Assembly: GCA_900642245.1 (NCBI GenBank)
Contig: CAAAJI010000013.1
Coordinates: forward strand, 303,753-367,752
Direction: 5' to 3'
DNA: 64,000 bases
DNA from: Fragilaria radians
Lineage: Eukaryota; Bacillariophyta; Fragilariophyceae; Fragilariales; Fragilariaceae
Each line of letters starts with the position of its first letter. Positions within the stretch are counted from its first letter, which is position 1. Positions 1 through 11,537 of the stretch are shown here, in pieces. The position numbers and the translations under genes are program-made. The notes under the pieces are model-generated. The model saw only the letters and a list, made by a program, of their open reading frames with translations, made no database searches and was not told the origin of the DNA.

Positions 1-2989
1 CAAGAATCAACTAGTAGTTACAACTACACTAAATCAAGCCTGAAACTTATTTGTTACTTTGCTATCTTTTGGAATACTTCAGACATCAGCGCTTTGATGC
101 TATGGCTGAGGATCAAAGAGAATCAGCAAAGAAATAATGAACTTTTAGCTTTGAATTCACAAATTCAATTTTTTTTATGTTCCTGCAATCAATTGTGAAG
201 GGTTTGGTGATAATCACATTCATATTGTGATAAATACATCATGGCAGAAGCAGAAGCTATAGGTTTTACTGCGTTCAAACTGTGGTTCTTAGATCATTGC
301 CGCCTTTATCTAAACACTGTTAGCCTCTCTGCTATTACAAATGAATATGAAAAAAGTCGACCCTTCGGTCATGACCTTCAAAAAATATCAGGCAGACATA
401 CAGAATTTGCAGCAAATCAATGTAAACCGGATCATTCCTCAATGGTCCATACGGCTTGAGATTTTAGCCGCAATAACACAAAAAGGCAAAGATATCTAAA
501 AAGCACTTTATGGAACTGGACTGTGGAAGTGACATCACTACGGAAGCAGGAAAGAGCAATTTGCAAATTTTATCAGAGGAAAGAGCATAACAGAAGACAG
601 ACAATACCGACGGAAAGGATGGAACAACATTACATGAGACAACTTGTTACAAAGTACAGCAAAATTCAGAGGAGTATATGTTGGCACACTTTAAAAATGA
701 AGCAAGCCAAGGGTGCTTCATTATAGATGCTCCATGATGTCAGTATAGCACAAGTGTATATGTCAAAAATTGATCTTTCCAAATGTAATGAGTGTCCATG
801 CTGTATCGTAGTCTATGAAGATGCCTAGTGACGTAAGAAATCAGGAATCCATCTCCTGTTTCAGAGAAGAAACTTGAAAAGCACTTCTCACAAATCAAGA
901 CATTATCATGCAACAAATCATTGTGTCAGTATCTCTTAGAATTGATATTATAAGGCAAGCAAGTGAGCAAAATCAAATCGGAAGGGACCATTTAGTCAAA
1001 GGGATAGTATGCCAAAGTTGGAATTAAGCTATGGAGCAATAAGCACCAAAGAAAGATTGGGAAGACGCAATGAGCACTATTTTCTATCTTAGCTAGGATT
1101 GCTTTAACTACCGTCCCCAACTCTTTTCTGAACCATTATGATATTCTAACATAAATCTCAGGCTCTTTAACGTGACAAAGATTTAATACCCAATGCTCTT
1201 TTTTAGCAAATTTAGATATCCTTGATGAAAGCAACTGAAATATGGCAATGAAAAGTATCTTGACAAAAAGGCTAAATAAAAGAAGCCATTTGACAAAAGG
1301 ATCAATCACAACATAGGACTCAAACCCGAGGCATCGCGTACACACGAAACTACCTAACCAGTCAACTTTAAGCTAGAAAAATATATATTAACAATCACAA
1401 TATCTCTCTAATCTCCTGATGTCAAGAGATCAAGTATCTGATTAGAAAGGAATTTATTGACAGGCACTAAAACAGATTATTGACAAAAACGATCCCAAAG
1501 GATAACAAAGAAAGGAGTGAATATTGATAAGCAGTAGCGAAGAATATCCTCCTTTCACCTTTCATATGATTGAAAGTGCCTACCATGCTTCCCTTTCCGC
1601 TTGGGCTTTTAATCTATAGCCTCGAACAGCTTCAAGTTAGAGTCTTTGCTTGAGGTCCACTGAGATTGCCTCGATCTATTCTTCTTGAGGAGGCATTGCC
1701 CAGCCTCATCCATCATGATCTTGTACTAACTTAGCGCACAAGTTATCAGCATATTGTGATCCATGTTGTCACCCTGGTCATATGCTTCTGCCTTAAAACC
1801 TTTTGAGTAGTAGGCATGAAGTTTGGTCTCTTGCCTTGAGGCCTACATAGTTCCATTTGGCATTCTCTCTTTGAGATATAAGTGACTTGACCGTACGTTT
1901 TGCTTGGGCGTCAACAATCGTAATATGCAGGTGTAGCATGAATAAATCTGGTCAAATGATATCGAGAATTTCATGGCGATACATGTCTGAGAGCTCTAAT
2001 TAGCAATTTTAACCAGCAAGTAAAATAGAATTCGTTCCGAATATCGAAAATAAAATCTTTCATGTCTTATCGGCAATGGGCCATGAGCTAAAGTAAAAAT
2101 GATGACGTGTTTAAATGGCATTAATCAACAGGATCATTTGTTTACAAGTTTTGCAGGGACAACTAGTATCTTAATGACGCTTTATGTGTCTCACTAGCAT
2201 GCAAGCAAAAAATACACATAATTCGTGTGAACAGAATGGTGATACTAGCTCTCTAAAAGCGAGAATGCTTTGACATTTGACAACGACTTTGAATCTGAAA
2301 CAGAAAAATCCACTCTCCAAAAAGCAGTAGTAACTTCAATAGCAGCAACTGAATTAGCATCAATATGACTTTTAAACATAATGACCATATTACAAGGAAA
2401 GACAATCTCTATCGGTATACTCTCCCAAAGAAAATGTTTAATCATTGGTATGTTTGAATAAATGTGATCATGTCACATGTAGAGTCCTTTTGCTAGGTAT
2501 GCAAGCATTTGAAGATACCAATGTTTGGTTGAAGTCAAATCATAAACCAACAACTTTTAATTGCTCAATAAAGTTGATTACTTGCGTATTCTGCGTTCAC
2601 AAATAAGATTCTAACAAAATCGATGTCAGAATTGTTGTGGACCAGTGATTGAAATAAAATGTACACATGTCTACTTCTTTTGTCGTGCATGCTGAGATTC
2701 AATTTCTTTACATTAATTTCTGGTAAATTAAATGCAAACATACAAACATATAACCTTTTGAAGCATTCATGTTCATTCTTTCAGATTCTTTGTCATCGTC
2801 ATTAAAGTTTTTGTTCCCATTAGGATGTGGATCCATTTCAGAACATTTAAAATCTTAAGAATAATTTTTCCAAAAAATATGTTAGAGTTTCTGCTTTAAA
2901 TTGATATTTAACATTGTCTTGTAGGAATTATCATTGCATTTAACGCAAAACCAAGGATCTCAAAACAAGCGCTTCCAACATCAGTTAAA
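1..2989. other. Left-end region without a recognised gene
   Basis: AT-rich sequence in which only short open frames occur (for example 241-459 + and 1136-1345 -). None resembles a family I know. On the minus strand around 1600-1950 there are short open stretches broken by stops that could be an old transposon remnant, but no domain can be named. I see no RNA gene that I would defend. Confidence 0.5.
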
Positions 2990-5764
2990 TCATCTTGGGT
3001 TACTGGTCGGGAATGGAAGTCGCTTTCCTTTATCGATTCCGTGACTAACAAAGACTAGTGGCTTGTACTCCTCGTCTTTTTCCATCAAAGCGGAATTTTC
3101 AAATCGCTTTAACATGCTAGCTTTGCCTTGAATTCGAGCGTAGGTTATGTCACATATTTTATCTGAGTTAAAAACTTTCCAGTGCTGTCCGGAGTATTGG
3201 CGATGAAAGGAAGAGATATCTTTATAGTCAACAAAATTGATGAATGCATAACCTCGATTACATCTGTTTTTAAAATCAATTGGGAGATAGAAAAAGTCAA
3301 TTTTCCCTGGACCGTGGCCATTTTCTGTAAATTCATTTAGCAGCATTTGCTGTGTATATTTGTTTGGGATATTTCGAACCATGAGAGAAGTGCGAGAGTC
3401 TCGACCGGAATCAACAGCACTTATATCTAATGTCAAGTATTTATTATCTTTATCATCCATCCCATCGTTGAAATGTTGAGTAGGGTGTTGCGTTCGCCTT
3501 GAAGCTGAACATGAAGAACTTGCATTTGGAACTCGTTTATGGGATATGCCATTTGCATTATTTCCAATGCCCGTTGACATAACAGATTCAGTTGGATTTC
3601 CCAAGGGCATTACATGCGCATAGTGAGACACTGAAGTTGTATTTCCTTGAAAGTGCAGTCCATTTACGGCATCAAGAGCTTGTGACATTCCTCCAATCGC
3701 ATTAGCTGGAATTCCTGAATTTTGCAAAGGTTGGTGCTGATGAACATTCCAGTAAGGTTGAGGATGAGAAGGATCGATTTTCGGAAGAACAGGCATGAAA
3801 CTTCCCTGATGTCCAGTAGCTGTATGAGGCTGATGTTGAAAATGTGGATGTAAAGCTTGGGGGGCTATATTACGGGGGTTTCCAGATCGGGAAGAATGAT
3901 ATGGACTATGGAACGCCTGACGTGATGGTGGAAAAGCAGCATGGTTGACGACGACGTAGGAGTATCGACCATCTGGTCCCAATACCAATTGGCTTCCGGG
4001 CTGCTGCGATGGAATTTCGGAAGTCTCGACTGGAAATGACGAATATCTTTCTGCGTTGTTGTTTTGATAGATTTCGAATGATCTAGCTCTCGATGGATCT
4101 TCAGCATTGTAATTTCTCGCTGGAGAGGAATCATTCATTCCCTGAATTGAATGCGTTCCAGAAGTTGAGGAATTATAATGTCTTTCGGTGGGGCGAGAAA
4201 AATACGTTGCTTGCCCATGCTGCGTAGTTTGGCCTGAAGAATGAGAATTAGTGTCACTAAGATATTGAGATTGCCTGTTAGAATGTCGCCAACTTGCAAT
4301 CAAATTGAGAAGCTCTTTTCCTCTTCTCCGATCCATAGTTGAACGTAAACCAACTTCAGCCACAACAGCTTGCCCCCATGGCTGAGAATTTTCTAATTCC
4401 AGCAAAGTAAGTTTCGCATCCTGGATATTGTTGAATTCGACAATAAAAGAGCTTCCAGAGTACGGTGAACCAGGTTGGCGTTGAAAGGATCGCACTGAGC
4501 CATAGGTAGACAGCATGGACATCAATGACATTTCTGAAACTTGACGAGGAAGGTCAGATAAAATGATAATGCTTTCGTCATGAGCTGAAGAAGAGTTTAA
4601 AGGAACACAATACTTGACGTCAATATTATTTCCATAAGGTTTAAGGCGCTGAAGAGCATGCTTCAGCCCTAGCGCAGAATTCTGAGCACTTCGAATGTCA
4701 AAATAGCTAGCAAAAATGATTCCCCTTTCAGCAAAATCGGCTCTAAAAATCTCCAGCACGCCAAATGTCTCACAGGTCAATCGTATCTCTGACAGAGATA
4801 TATCATACGCACGCAAAATTGCAAGAGTTCTGCTCGGTTCGGCATAGTGAGTATCCCAGAGAAAAGACTCTAACTCAATTTCGGAGGTATTGTGGAGTGA
4901 ATCTCCATTGGAAGACGTTACCGAACGAGTATCCATTGTCATCGCTTGAATTCCACGGTGAAGATCACCTAAAGTATCCGGGGTGCCCTGCCTGGATATG
5001 CTTGGCGTCCCCTGTGCGCTACGCTGAGGTTGTTGATATACTTGCTCATTGGCACACAGTTGTGGTGGGGCTGACATGCGACCAAAGTCTGGTTCCATTA
5101 CTGTAACACCAACTTCGGTGGGTCGAGAATCGTGGAAAATTCCCATGGGAAGCTGGTGGTTTCGATGTTGAACGGAAGAACGAAAATCCTCAAGAGGATC
5201 GAAATCATTAGTAACTCCGGATGTGGACAAAGGATAGGTCGGTTGTAAGGAGGATGTTGGCTCTCGCATCCTAGATCCAGTATAAGAAGTAGAGTTCAAA
5301 CGGAGTGATGCGTCTGAAACTCTTTTTTGAGGATGGACAGGAAAGGATAAATCTAAAAGAGCAGCAGTTGGCGACAAACCTGATGATCCGAGTAAGCGAG
5401 ATGCAGCATGTCTCGTTTGCCGGGCATAATTAAGGTCAAACAGCATTCCATCCTTACGTGAATCCTGGGTCGAATCTTCCATAGATTCTGCAAGACCCTT
5501 TCCAATCATGGCAGCTAGATTGGTGAAACTAGTCGTTCTGGTATCCCAGTTCCTTGTCGAGTCCGTCAAAGGGTCATTCCATGGAGACTGGCTGACGATG
5601 TTACTTCTACTGTTATCATTCTCTCGGTTAAAATCCAAAGATGAGTTAATGGACAAAGGATCATCACCGTGAGATGTTGTTTCAAAAAATTTTCGTGAGT
5701 TTTCGTTGGTAGGGGCACTTGAAGATGAAAACCCTGGGGGCGGTGCGTTTAACTCTCTGGACAT
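2990..5764 (-). CDS. Mei2-like RNA-binding protein, three RRM regions
   Basis: Intronless 924-residue protein with an ATG start. The C-terminal RRM (about residues 790-875) is the diagnostic Mei2-type domain: it starts SLMVRNIPNKYTQQMLLNEF, continues with GKIDFFYLPIDFKNRCNRGY and FINF, and ends in the QGKASMLKRFENS-type tail. Two weaker RRM-like regions lie at about 312-378 and 398-470, the usual layout of Mei2-like proteins. The long N-terminus and the 490-780 linker are rich in Ser, Gln, His and Asn and look disordered. Known members of this family (fission yeast Mei2, plant AML/TEL proteins) bind RNA and act in meiosis or development. A role in the diatom sexual or cell-size cycle is only inference. 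The nearest gene is more than 9 kb away. Confidence 0.88.
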   Translation of the reverse strand: MSRELNAPPPGFSSSSAPTNENSRKFFETTSHGDDPLSINSSLDFNRENDNSRSNIVSQSPWNDPLTDSTRNWDTRTTSFTNLAAMIGKGLAESMEDSTQDSRKDGMLFDLNYARQTRHAASRLLGSSGLSPTAALLDLSFPVHPQKRVSDASLRLNSTSYTGSRMREPTSSLQPTYPLSTSGVTNDFDPLEDFRSSVQHRNHQLPMGIFHDSRPTEVGVTVMEPDFGRMSAPPQLCANEQVYQQPQRSAQGTPSISRQGTPDTLGDLHRGIQAMTMDTRSVTSSNGDSLHNTSEIELESFLWDTHYAEPSRTLAILRAYDISLSEIRLTCETFGVLEIFRADFAERGIIFASYFDIRSAQNSALGLKHALQRLKPYGNNIDVKYCVPLNSSSAHDESIIILSDLPRQVSEMSLMSMLSTYGSVRSFQRQPGSPYSGSSFIVEFNNIQDAKLTLLELENSQPWGQAVVAEVGLRSTMDRRRGKELLNLIASWRHSNRQSQYLSDTNSHSSGQTTQHGQATYFSRPTERHYNSSTSGTHSIQGMNDSSPARNYNAEDPSRARSFEIYQNNNAERYSSFPVETSEIPSQQPGSQLVLGPDGRYSYVVVNHAAFPPSRQAFHSPYHSSRSGNPRNIAPQALHPHFQHQPHTATGHQGSFMPVLPKIDPSHPQPYWNVHQHQPLQNSGIPANAIGGMSQALDAVNGLHFQGNTTSVSHYAHVMPLGNPTESVMSTGIGNNANGISHKRVPNASSSCSASRRTQHPTQHFNDGMDDKDNKYLTLDISAVDSGRDSRTSLMVRNIPNKYTQQMLLNEFTENGHGPGKIDFFYLPIDFKNRCNRGYAFINFVDYKDISSFHRQYSGQHWKVFNSDKICDITYARIQGKASMLKRFENSALMEKDEEYKPLVFVSHGIDKGKRLPFPTSNPR

Positions 5765-6744
5765 CTGTCAAAAATGAGTTTAATCAGCTGGCTCTCTTTC
5801 GTATTAATCAGGTCTTATATATCGATTATAAGATTGGTAAGTTGTTGTTTTCACTTCCCTGTGATGAAACTCATAAAACTTTGATCTGATGGAGATTGCA
5901 GTTTCTTATGTGATCGTTGTGGTACTGTGTTTAAGTTGTGATCGAGTGCTATAAATCCCCAGATCACTACTTACTTCTAAACGAAAGTACTGGTACTTCT
6001 ACAATATTGATGGTAACTTCAGGAACTAGCGTACAAATTACTTGGAAATCTCATATCAATGCTATCGAGATAAAACATCGCTACTTACAGCATCATATGA
6101 AGAATTTCCATGGAACAAACAAGATTACTTTCCATTGTGTTCCTTCAAAATGTACCTAAACGCCACACCTAGGATAATCGATCTGTCATCCCTAAATCTG
6201 AGATACTGTTACTCGGTTACTTGATCTTATTACTAACACCGGATAGCCAGTCATTTTCTTGCCACTAGTTAGTAAAGTAAGCCACACTATCGAAAATGGA
6301 TGACGCATGAATTTTGCGGAATTAAAAATCTCTCGGATCTGGCCGTCAGCAGAATTTTGATTTTGCCGAACGGTTTATCAGGTCAGTTAGATCCGAACAG
6401 ACGGAGTATTTTACTATGTAATAAATTATTTTACCTTTCCACTGATAGAGTATTTTATTATCTAACTAGTAGTTGGCGCTTGCCTTGCCACTCAGCTATG
6501 ATAATTTGATGCAAGAATAGTATGCAAGGATTAGTTTTGATAATCTCTTCTCTTTAAATGTGCAGTGATAATTATGCCATATACTTCATTAAAATGGTTT
6601 TTGTTTACGCAGAGTTTACAAGTCATAGTATAAGGAGATAAGCAACATTGTTGTGAAAGTATAAGGATAGATGATGGCAGTCTTTGGACCATCATTATTA
6701 TGCCATCATTATTGTAGAAGCCATTATTGCTGGTCTTTTGAAAC

Positions 6745-6900
6745 TTCAAAATAATGTTGCTGCTGTTGGAGAGCCTAAGCTGTCAATTCAACGTAATGTT
6801 GTTGCTGTTGGGAAGTCAATTTTGTTATTCTGTTTGCTTCAGTTCTATCTATTATCAACTTGTATAAGATTCAAGACAAGTGAAGTATAATAACATTCAA
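6745..6900 (+). repeat. Dispersed repeat, copy 1 (second copy 57825-57985)
   Basis: This stretch aligns by eye with 57825-57985. Shared blocks include GTTGTTGGAGAG, AAGCTGT, ATGTTGT, AAGTCAATT and TCTGTTTGCT/TCTGCTCACT, followed by a similar AAGA..CAAG end. It carries no coding capacity that I can see. It is probably a non-autonomous element or an old LTR fragment; boundaries are approximate. Confidence 0.45.
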
Positions 6901-7183
6901 CCCAAAAATTGCAACAAGACAACAATATTTTTGATCCACATGATAAATACTGTTGAAAAGCAATGACAAAGTAAGTCGATTATTGAATATTGAATTTACC
7001 CACTTTAGACATGCAATATCTTTGCTTGATTTTCAAAGGAATGCAGTTTTTAATCCTCTTAATGATCAGATCAAATCTGTTTTTAATTGCAGTCTAATAT
7101 CACTGTTAAACGCTCTTCACTATGCACTACAATGCAAATTTTGATAGCATTTGGCATTTGCAGGTGATTTCAGAATTATTTAG

Positions 7184-7370
7184 CCCGTACTCGTACTCGA
7201 TCCCTTACTCGAGTATGCAAGTAGCAAAGCCATTTTACAGCACAGAAAGGTTAGGGGTTAGTAGATTGAGTTCTGCTAAGTTTAACTCACAAATCGGATG
7301 ACGGCTAGACCGGACGTGAAACTTTTTTAGTAGTAGGACTAGTAGTTGGTGCTTGCTTTGCTCCGCAGAG
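7184..7370 (+). repeat. Dispersed repeat R1 (CTCGTACTCG ... CGGACGTGAAACTTTTTTAG)
   Basis: Begins with GTACTCGTACTCGAT, then an ACTCGAGTA block, a GGTTAGGGGTTAG block, a CGGCTAGACCGG block and GTGAAACTTTTTTAGTAG. The same order of blocks occurs at about 8488-8605, and in inverted orientation at about 8895-9070. The tail (CTAGTAGTTGGTGCTTGC) also resembles 6465-6485. Diverged family; limits are approximate. Confidence 0.5.
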
Positions 7371-8487
7371 TTAAATATTTTACAAAAGAGAATGTAACTT
7401 TGAATTTTTACATTTCCAGTATGACAAAAATGTTTATGATTGTTATTTGTGAGCCTTTTGACTACTTGATCTAAAATGTCAGTGGTATCTACATTTGCAT
7501 TCAACATCACAGAACTTAAAGTAAATTATACCATTGATTTAGAATTGGCATTAGGAAGGTGAAAAGGAAAGGATTTTGATTGGAGAAATTTTGTAGTCAT
7601 CAGTTTTTGGTCGATTTCACAAAATCATGCTGAAGAAAAAGGTTTACAGCCAAGAAGACTTAGATGAAGCTGTTGAAAAGTATCTTGGGGATATAAAGCT
7701 AAGAGTTGTATGTAAAGCATTTTTTAGTCTGTGGAAATAGAAGTTGATCTCAAGGCCTGGATTGTTGGCATGCAGTGTCAAGGCTTCCCTGCCTCCAGGG
7801 ATGCCATACTTATCAAAGGTAATGAACTCTTTCATTCAACGTTTGGTAAGGTTTGTCAGGTTGGTTCATTGAATCGTGGACGGATGAACAGATTCATTGA
7901 ACAACATCCAATACTGTGCTTATGAACTGCACAAATTTTCAAACTTGACAGAGCAGAAGCCTCAGAAGAAGGTCTCAAAACTCTCTTCTGTGAGCTATCA
8001 TAACATTGTATTGAACAAACTTAAGTCTTGCTTCTCCCACCAGCTACTGATAGAGTTCCCAAGAGACGCAAAGCAATAGACGTTCAAAACTGACTCTTTA
8101 ATAGAGACCATCTCAATAAATTCTAGTTTAGACAATTATGTAAGAAAAAAATCCCAATACATACACGAGTTTCTAAATTCTTCCTTAAATTGAATTGAAT
8201 AATGCATGTATGAAATCCAGCCATAAACTGCTGATCATCTTTCACATCCTTTGTTTTTTCCCAACTTTAAGCATCGATATCTGAATGCAGAAGTAATTCT
8301 TATGCATGCCACATACATCATTCATTAAACAATGATGTTATATATCTATATGTATACATGCCTCACTTACAAACGAAAAATTGTGTGCAAACTATCCGTT
8401 TTCCTTAAGGGTGCAATTTCCAGCCATAAACTGCGATTTTACGTTACCGTTTGATTTAGCGGTATCCCTATTGATTTTAGTCGCTCA

Positions 8488-8605
8488 CTCTGTACTCGTA
8501 CTCGAACACTTTCTTGAGTATTACTGTACTTACAAAACGCACAAGGGTTAAGGGGTAGCAACGGCCAGAACGGATGTGAAACTTTTTTCGTCGAAGGATA
8601 AATTA
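8488..8605 (+). repeat. Dispersed repeat R2, same family as R1
   Basis: Contains GTACTCGTACTCGA, TTGAGTATTACTGTA, AGGGTTAAGGGG and then CGGCCAGAACGGATGTGAAA followed by CTTTTTTCG, matching R1 block by block in the same order. Shorter than R1 by several small deletions. Confidence 0.5.
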
Positions 8606-8894
8606 TTTGATAGTGACTATCATCCCTTTCTCTTAATGTCAATGCTAAATCATTGAAACATTCAATTGAGTCACAGAGACAATCACTCCTTCCCTTAGGT
8701 AGAAATGTAATATGCAAAGCAATCTATCACAAAACAAATTGACTTACAAATTCTGTGTTCACGAATATCAATCCTACAAAGTCCATGTCATAATTATCGT
8801 TGGAAATTGCAACCGGAACTATTTTTAATTGTTTATTGTGATGTTTAGTTTATTAATGCAATGTGAGCAGCAAAAATAGCTCCAACTCTAACTG

Positions 8895-9070
8895 CAAACA
8901 CTTTCACATCCGTTCTGGCAGTTGGCCGAAAACAAATGCCAGTAAGTCAATCAATGTGACTTTGAACGACCTTCTTAGCATGAAAATCATTAGCAATATG
9001 GTTATAATACTGCATTCTCGAACTATTAGAGCAAAAGTTTTGAATCGCTTTCGAGTACTCGAGTGCCCAA
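8895..9070 (-). repeat. Dispersed repeat R3, inverted copy of the R1/R2 family
   Basis: Read on the minus strand, this copy gives an ACTCGAGTACTCGAAAG block followed about 120 bases later by GCCAGAACGGATGTGAAAGT, the two hallmark blocks of R2. Together with R2 it forms an imperfect inverted arrangement about 290 bases apart. Confidence 0.45.
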
Positions 9071-9482
9071 TATCTCATTCAAGTATATTAATCAACAAAG
9101 ATGCTTTATATCTAATGAGCCAAATCGAATAATCTAAATCTCAACAAACAAGTGGCTTTAACAACACTCGTTTTACAAATCAACAAAATAGTTCCATTTT
9201 ATTGTTGACACACACTTCAAATACAACATTTATTAAAAACTAAAACATGAATCAAGCAGAAATCAATACCTTGAACCGTAGATATGACAACTCTTTGTAT
9301 TTGCTAACGTCACAAGATGCAAATTTTTGTAACTTGGTATTCTTTCACATTCTGGTATGCTTGGACTTAAAAAGATACATTAAATCACATCAATCTTGCA
9401 AATTATCTGACCATTGACAAACCTGTCATAAAAAGAAATACATTAATTTAATAACTTCATGTGAAATGAACAGTATCTAGTC

Positions 9483-9562
9483 TGACATCAATAGATTAGA
9501 CTAAGGGATGGATTTGTGTACCACTGTTGGAGACGTCCAAGACAGTTAGTATTTACACATCT
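9483..9562 (-). repeat. GGACGTCTCC repeat, copy A (inverted)
   Basis: On the minus strand this reads TACTAACTGTCTTGGACG followed by TCTCCAACAGTGGTACACA and a CATCCCTT block. The core GGACGTCTCC lies at 9529-9538. The same ordered blocks (TACTAAC, GGACGTCTCC, GGTACA, CATCTCTT) are seen at 12987, 13769 and 28846 on the plus strand. This copy marks the left edge of the gypsy debris and is inverted relative to the one at its right edge. Confidence 0.6.
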
Positions 9563-9784
9563 GAGTTTGGGTAGTACAGGCATTAACTATCCACTTTTTT
9601 ATGTTAAAGCTAATTAAAACTAAAGATAGTTTTGAGAGAATGAACTCATATTTTTAACAAGATTCACCAAAACGTGAGCGCATGCGCCTGAAGGAGTGAC
9701 GCGACACCTTCACAAGAGGGTGATGTGGCGCAAATGAGAGTGACAAGGGAGTGATGTGGCTCGGATGAGATCAATTTTAGTCAA

Positions 9785-10010
9785 AAATAGATTGTCATAG
9801 TGTTCCTGATAGTCTGTTCAGTACGAGTCTGTCCTGGATGAAGTAAGTATTCATGATATCAGGAGAGTACTCTTTGTCTTAAGGACTGAGGGATTTATAT
9901 TTTGTCCTTAAAACATAGAAGGTCATAGCCTTCAATGTGTTGCCTAAAGTAGTGGGGTTGTGATAACCCTATCTTTCTGAGTCCTTGGACTTTCATCTGT
10001 TCCTTAAACA
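9785..10010 (-). pseudogene. Gypsy integrase N-terminal (HHCC) fragment
   Basis: Directly downstream of the RNase H reading frame, the minus strand can be read as HIEGYDLLCFKDKI, a stop, then IPQSLRQRVLS, a stop, then YHEYLLHPGQTRTEQTI. This is the familiar start of the Ty3/gypsy integrase zinc-binding domain (the H2C2 region, YHxxLLHPGxxRTE). After about 9790 the similarity ends, so the catalytic core with its DDE residues is absent. Confidence 0.65.
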
Positions 10011-10460
10011 TTAAGGCAGTATGCATGGGAATTCTGATAGAACAGTAAGCACTTCTTCCTGTGGAATTGTTAGTTCATTGATATCTAGGCAAGATAAAGC
10101 ATCTGCCATGACATTTTCCTTTCCTGGGAGGTATTCAAATGTTTCCCCATGTTCTTCTAGGAGTAAAAGCCAGCAGAAAACACCATCTGATACTTTTAAC
10201 CCATTAAAGGTGTTATTTTTATGGTCGATGAAGACTGTAATAGAGAAGCCTAGCAGGATATTCTTATATACCTTGCAGGTCTCAATAGTAGATAACAACT
10301 CCCATTCAGTGGTGGTGTATCTTCCTTGGGCTGCATTAAGCTTATGTGAATAAAAGGCTATGGGCTTTTTATCCAGCATAATTACTGCTCCCAGCTGATG
10401 ATCAGATGCATCAGTGTATATGTGGAATGGTTTATCAAAATCTGGGTATGCTAGAAGCAC
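10011..10460 (-). pseudogene. Gypsy RNase H domain fragment
   Basis: The 149-residue open stretch contains FHIYTDASDHQLGAVIMLD, then PIAFYSHKLNAAQGRYTTTE with the ELLSTIET helix, and ends with the EYLPGKENVMADALSCL block. These are the hallmarks of the Ty3/gypsy RNase H: catalytic Asp in TDAS, Glu in TTTEWELL, and the GKxNxxADALS end. It is the best-preserved part of the element. The start codon given by translation is not meaningful, because the domain was part of a larger polyprotein. Confidence 0.85.
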
Positions 10461-10670
10461 CTCAGTCTGAATAACCTTTTGATTTTGTCAAATGCCTGTT
10501 GATGACTTGCAAGCCATTCAAATTTGACATTACTTGATGTGAGACTAGTCAACGGAGCTAGTAACTCATTCCTGCAAAACTACATGTTGCAATAGTACTT
10601 GACTATGCCAATAAATAGACAAAGTTCTCTTACAGGTTTTAGGAGCCTTAATCTTAAGAATGGCTTCCAC

Positions 10671-11516
10671 CTAGTTACATACTGGTTGAATACCCTTTCT
10701 GGTAATCCAGTAACCCAGATAATCAATCTGTTCATCAAAGAACTTTGATATGGATGCATTGACTCTCACACCAGCAGTTGAGAGTCTTGCTATTACCATC
10801 TCTAACTTAGTCAGGTGGTCTGCAACCTTGATGTTTGTTAGCATCAAGATAGGTTTTGACATTTCATTTTGGAAAACGTATGGGGCAATCTTGATGCCCA
10901 TGGGTAAGCGTTAGTATTTATATTTCCCCCAAGGAAATATGATTGTACAAAGCGTTTGGGCATCCGTATCCAATTTGATATGGTAGTAACCCATGTTCAA
11001 ATCTAGCGATGTGGCAAAGGTAAATCCTTCCATGGATCTGATCATGTCCCCAATTTATGGTAATGGAAATGGGTGACGTTGAAGTAATGAATTGAGTTTT
11101 CTGAAATCAGAAACAACTCTTATAGTTCCATTCTTTTTGGCAATTGCAAATGTTGGGGATGCCCATTCAGAAGTAGATTCTCCTTCAAGGACTCAAATGT
11201 CCACTAATCATGCAATTTCGTTGTGCAGTTGTTGCTCTTCTGATCTAGGAACAGTGTAAGGACAAGCATGTACAGACTTCGATCCCGGGTCTATCAAGTT
11301 TAGACTTATGTGAGCCATGTTGAATTCTCCTAATGCTACATCAAAAAAATGTTCATATTTTTGGAGTACTTGGAGTAATTGGTGTTGTTCCTCTTCATTG
11401 AGGTTTTCACAAGCCTTGGTGACTTCTTCTAGGATTGCAGGTTTATATTCTGCATCTAGGATCTTGATGGAACAAGAAAACTCATCCATAAGACTCTGAG
11501 GTTCATTTGCAGTCAA
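10671..11516 (-). pseudogene. Gypsy reverse transcriptase fragments lacking YxDD
   Basis: The upstream part (11208-11516) holds the region before the RT palm, ending HACPYTVPRSEEQQLHNEIA. The part near 10.9 kb reads CTIIFPWGKYKY, a stop, RLPMGIKIAP, then VFQNEMSKPILMLTN and later LGYWITRKGIQPV. In related elements the segment between VFQNEMS and LTN carries the F-DL...YxDD catalytic block. Here only four residues (KPIL) lie between, so about 13-15 residues including the catalytic aspartates are deleted. Further stops occur between 10901 and 11208. Confidence 0.82.
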
Positions 11517-11537
11517 ATAAATCTCAGTAATGGTCTT

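Larger units (their letters stand above)
5765..9482. other. Spacer upstream of the Mei2-like gene with diverged dispersed repeats
   Basis: No recognisable protein gene. The first few hundred bases upstream of 5764 must hold the promoter of the minus-strand Mei2-like gene, but no clear element is visible. From about 6.3 to 9.1 kb the sequence contains several degenerate copies of one repeat family, listed separately. All open frames here are short and look random. Confidence 0.45.

Noticed and set aside
1300..1375. tRNA-like A and B boxes on the minus strand (TGGTTAGGTAG and GGGTTTGAGTCC)
   Set aside because: Spacing is roughly right, but the acceptor and anticodon stems do not pair convincingly and the B box departs from GGTTCGANTCC. 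At most a tRNA-derived remnant.
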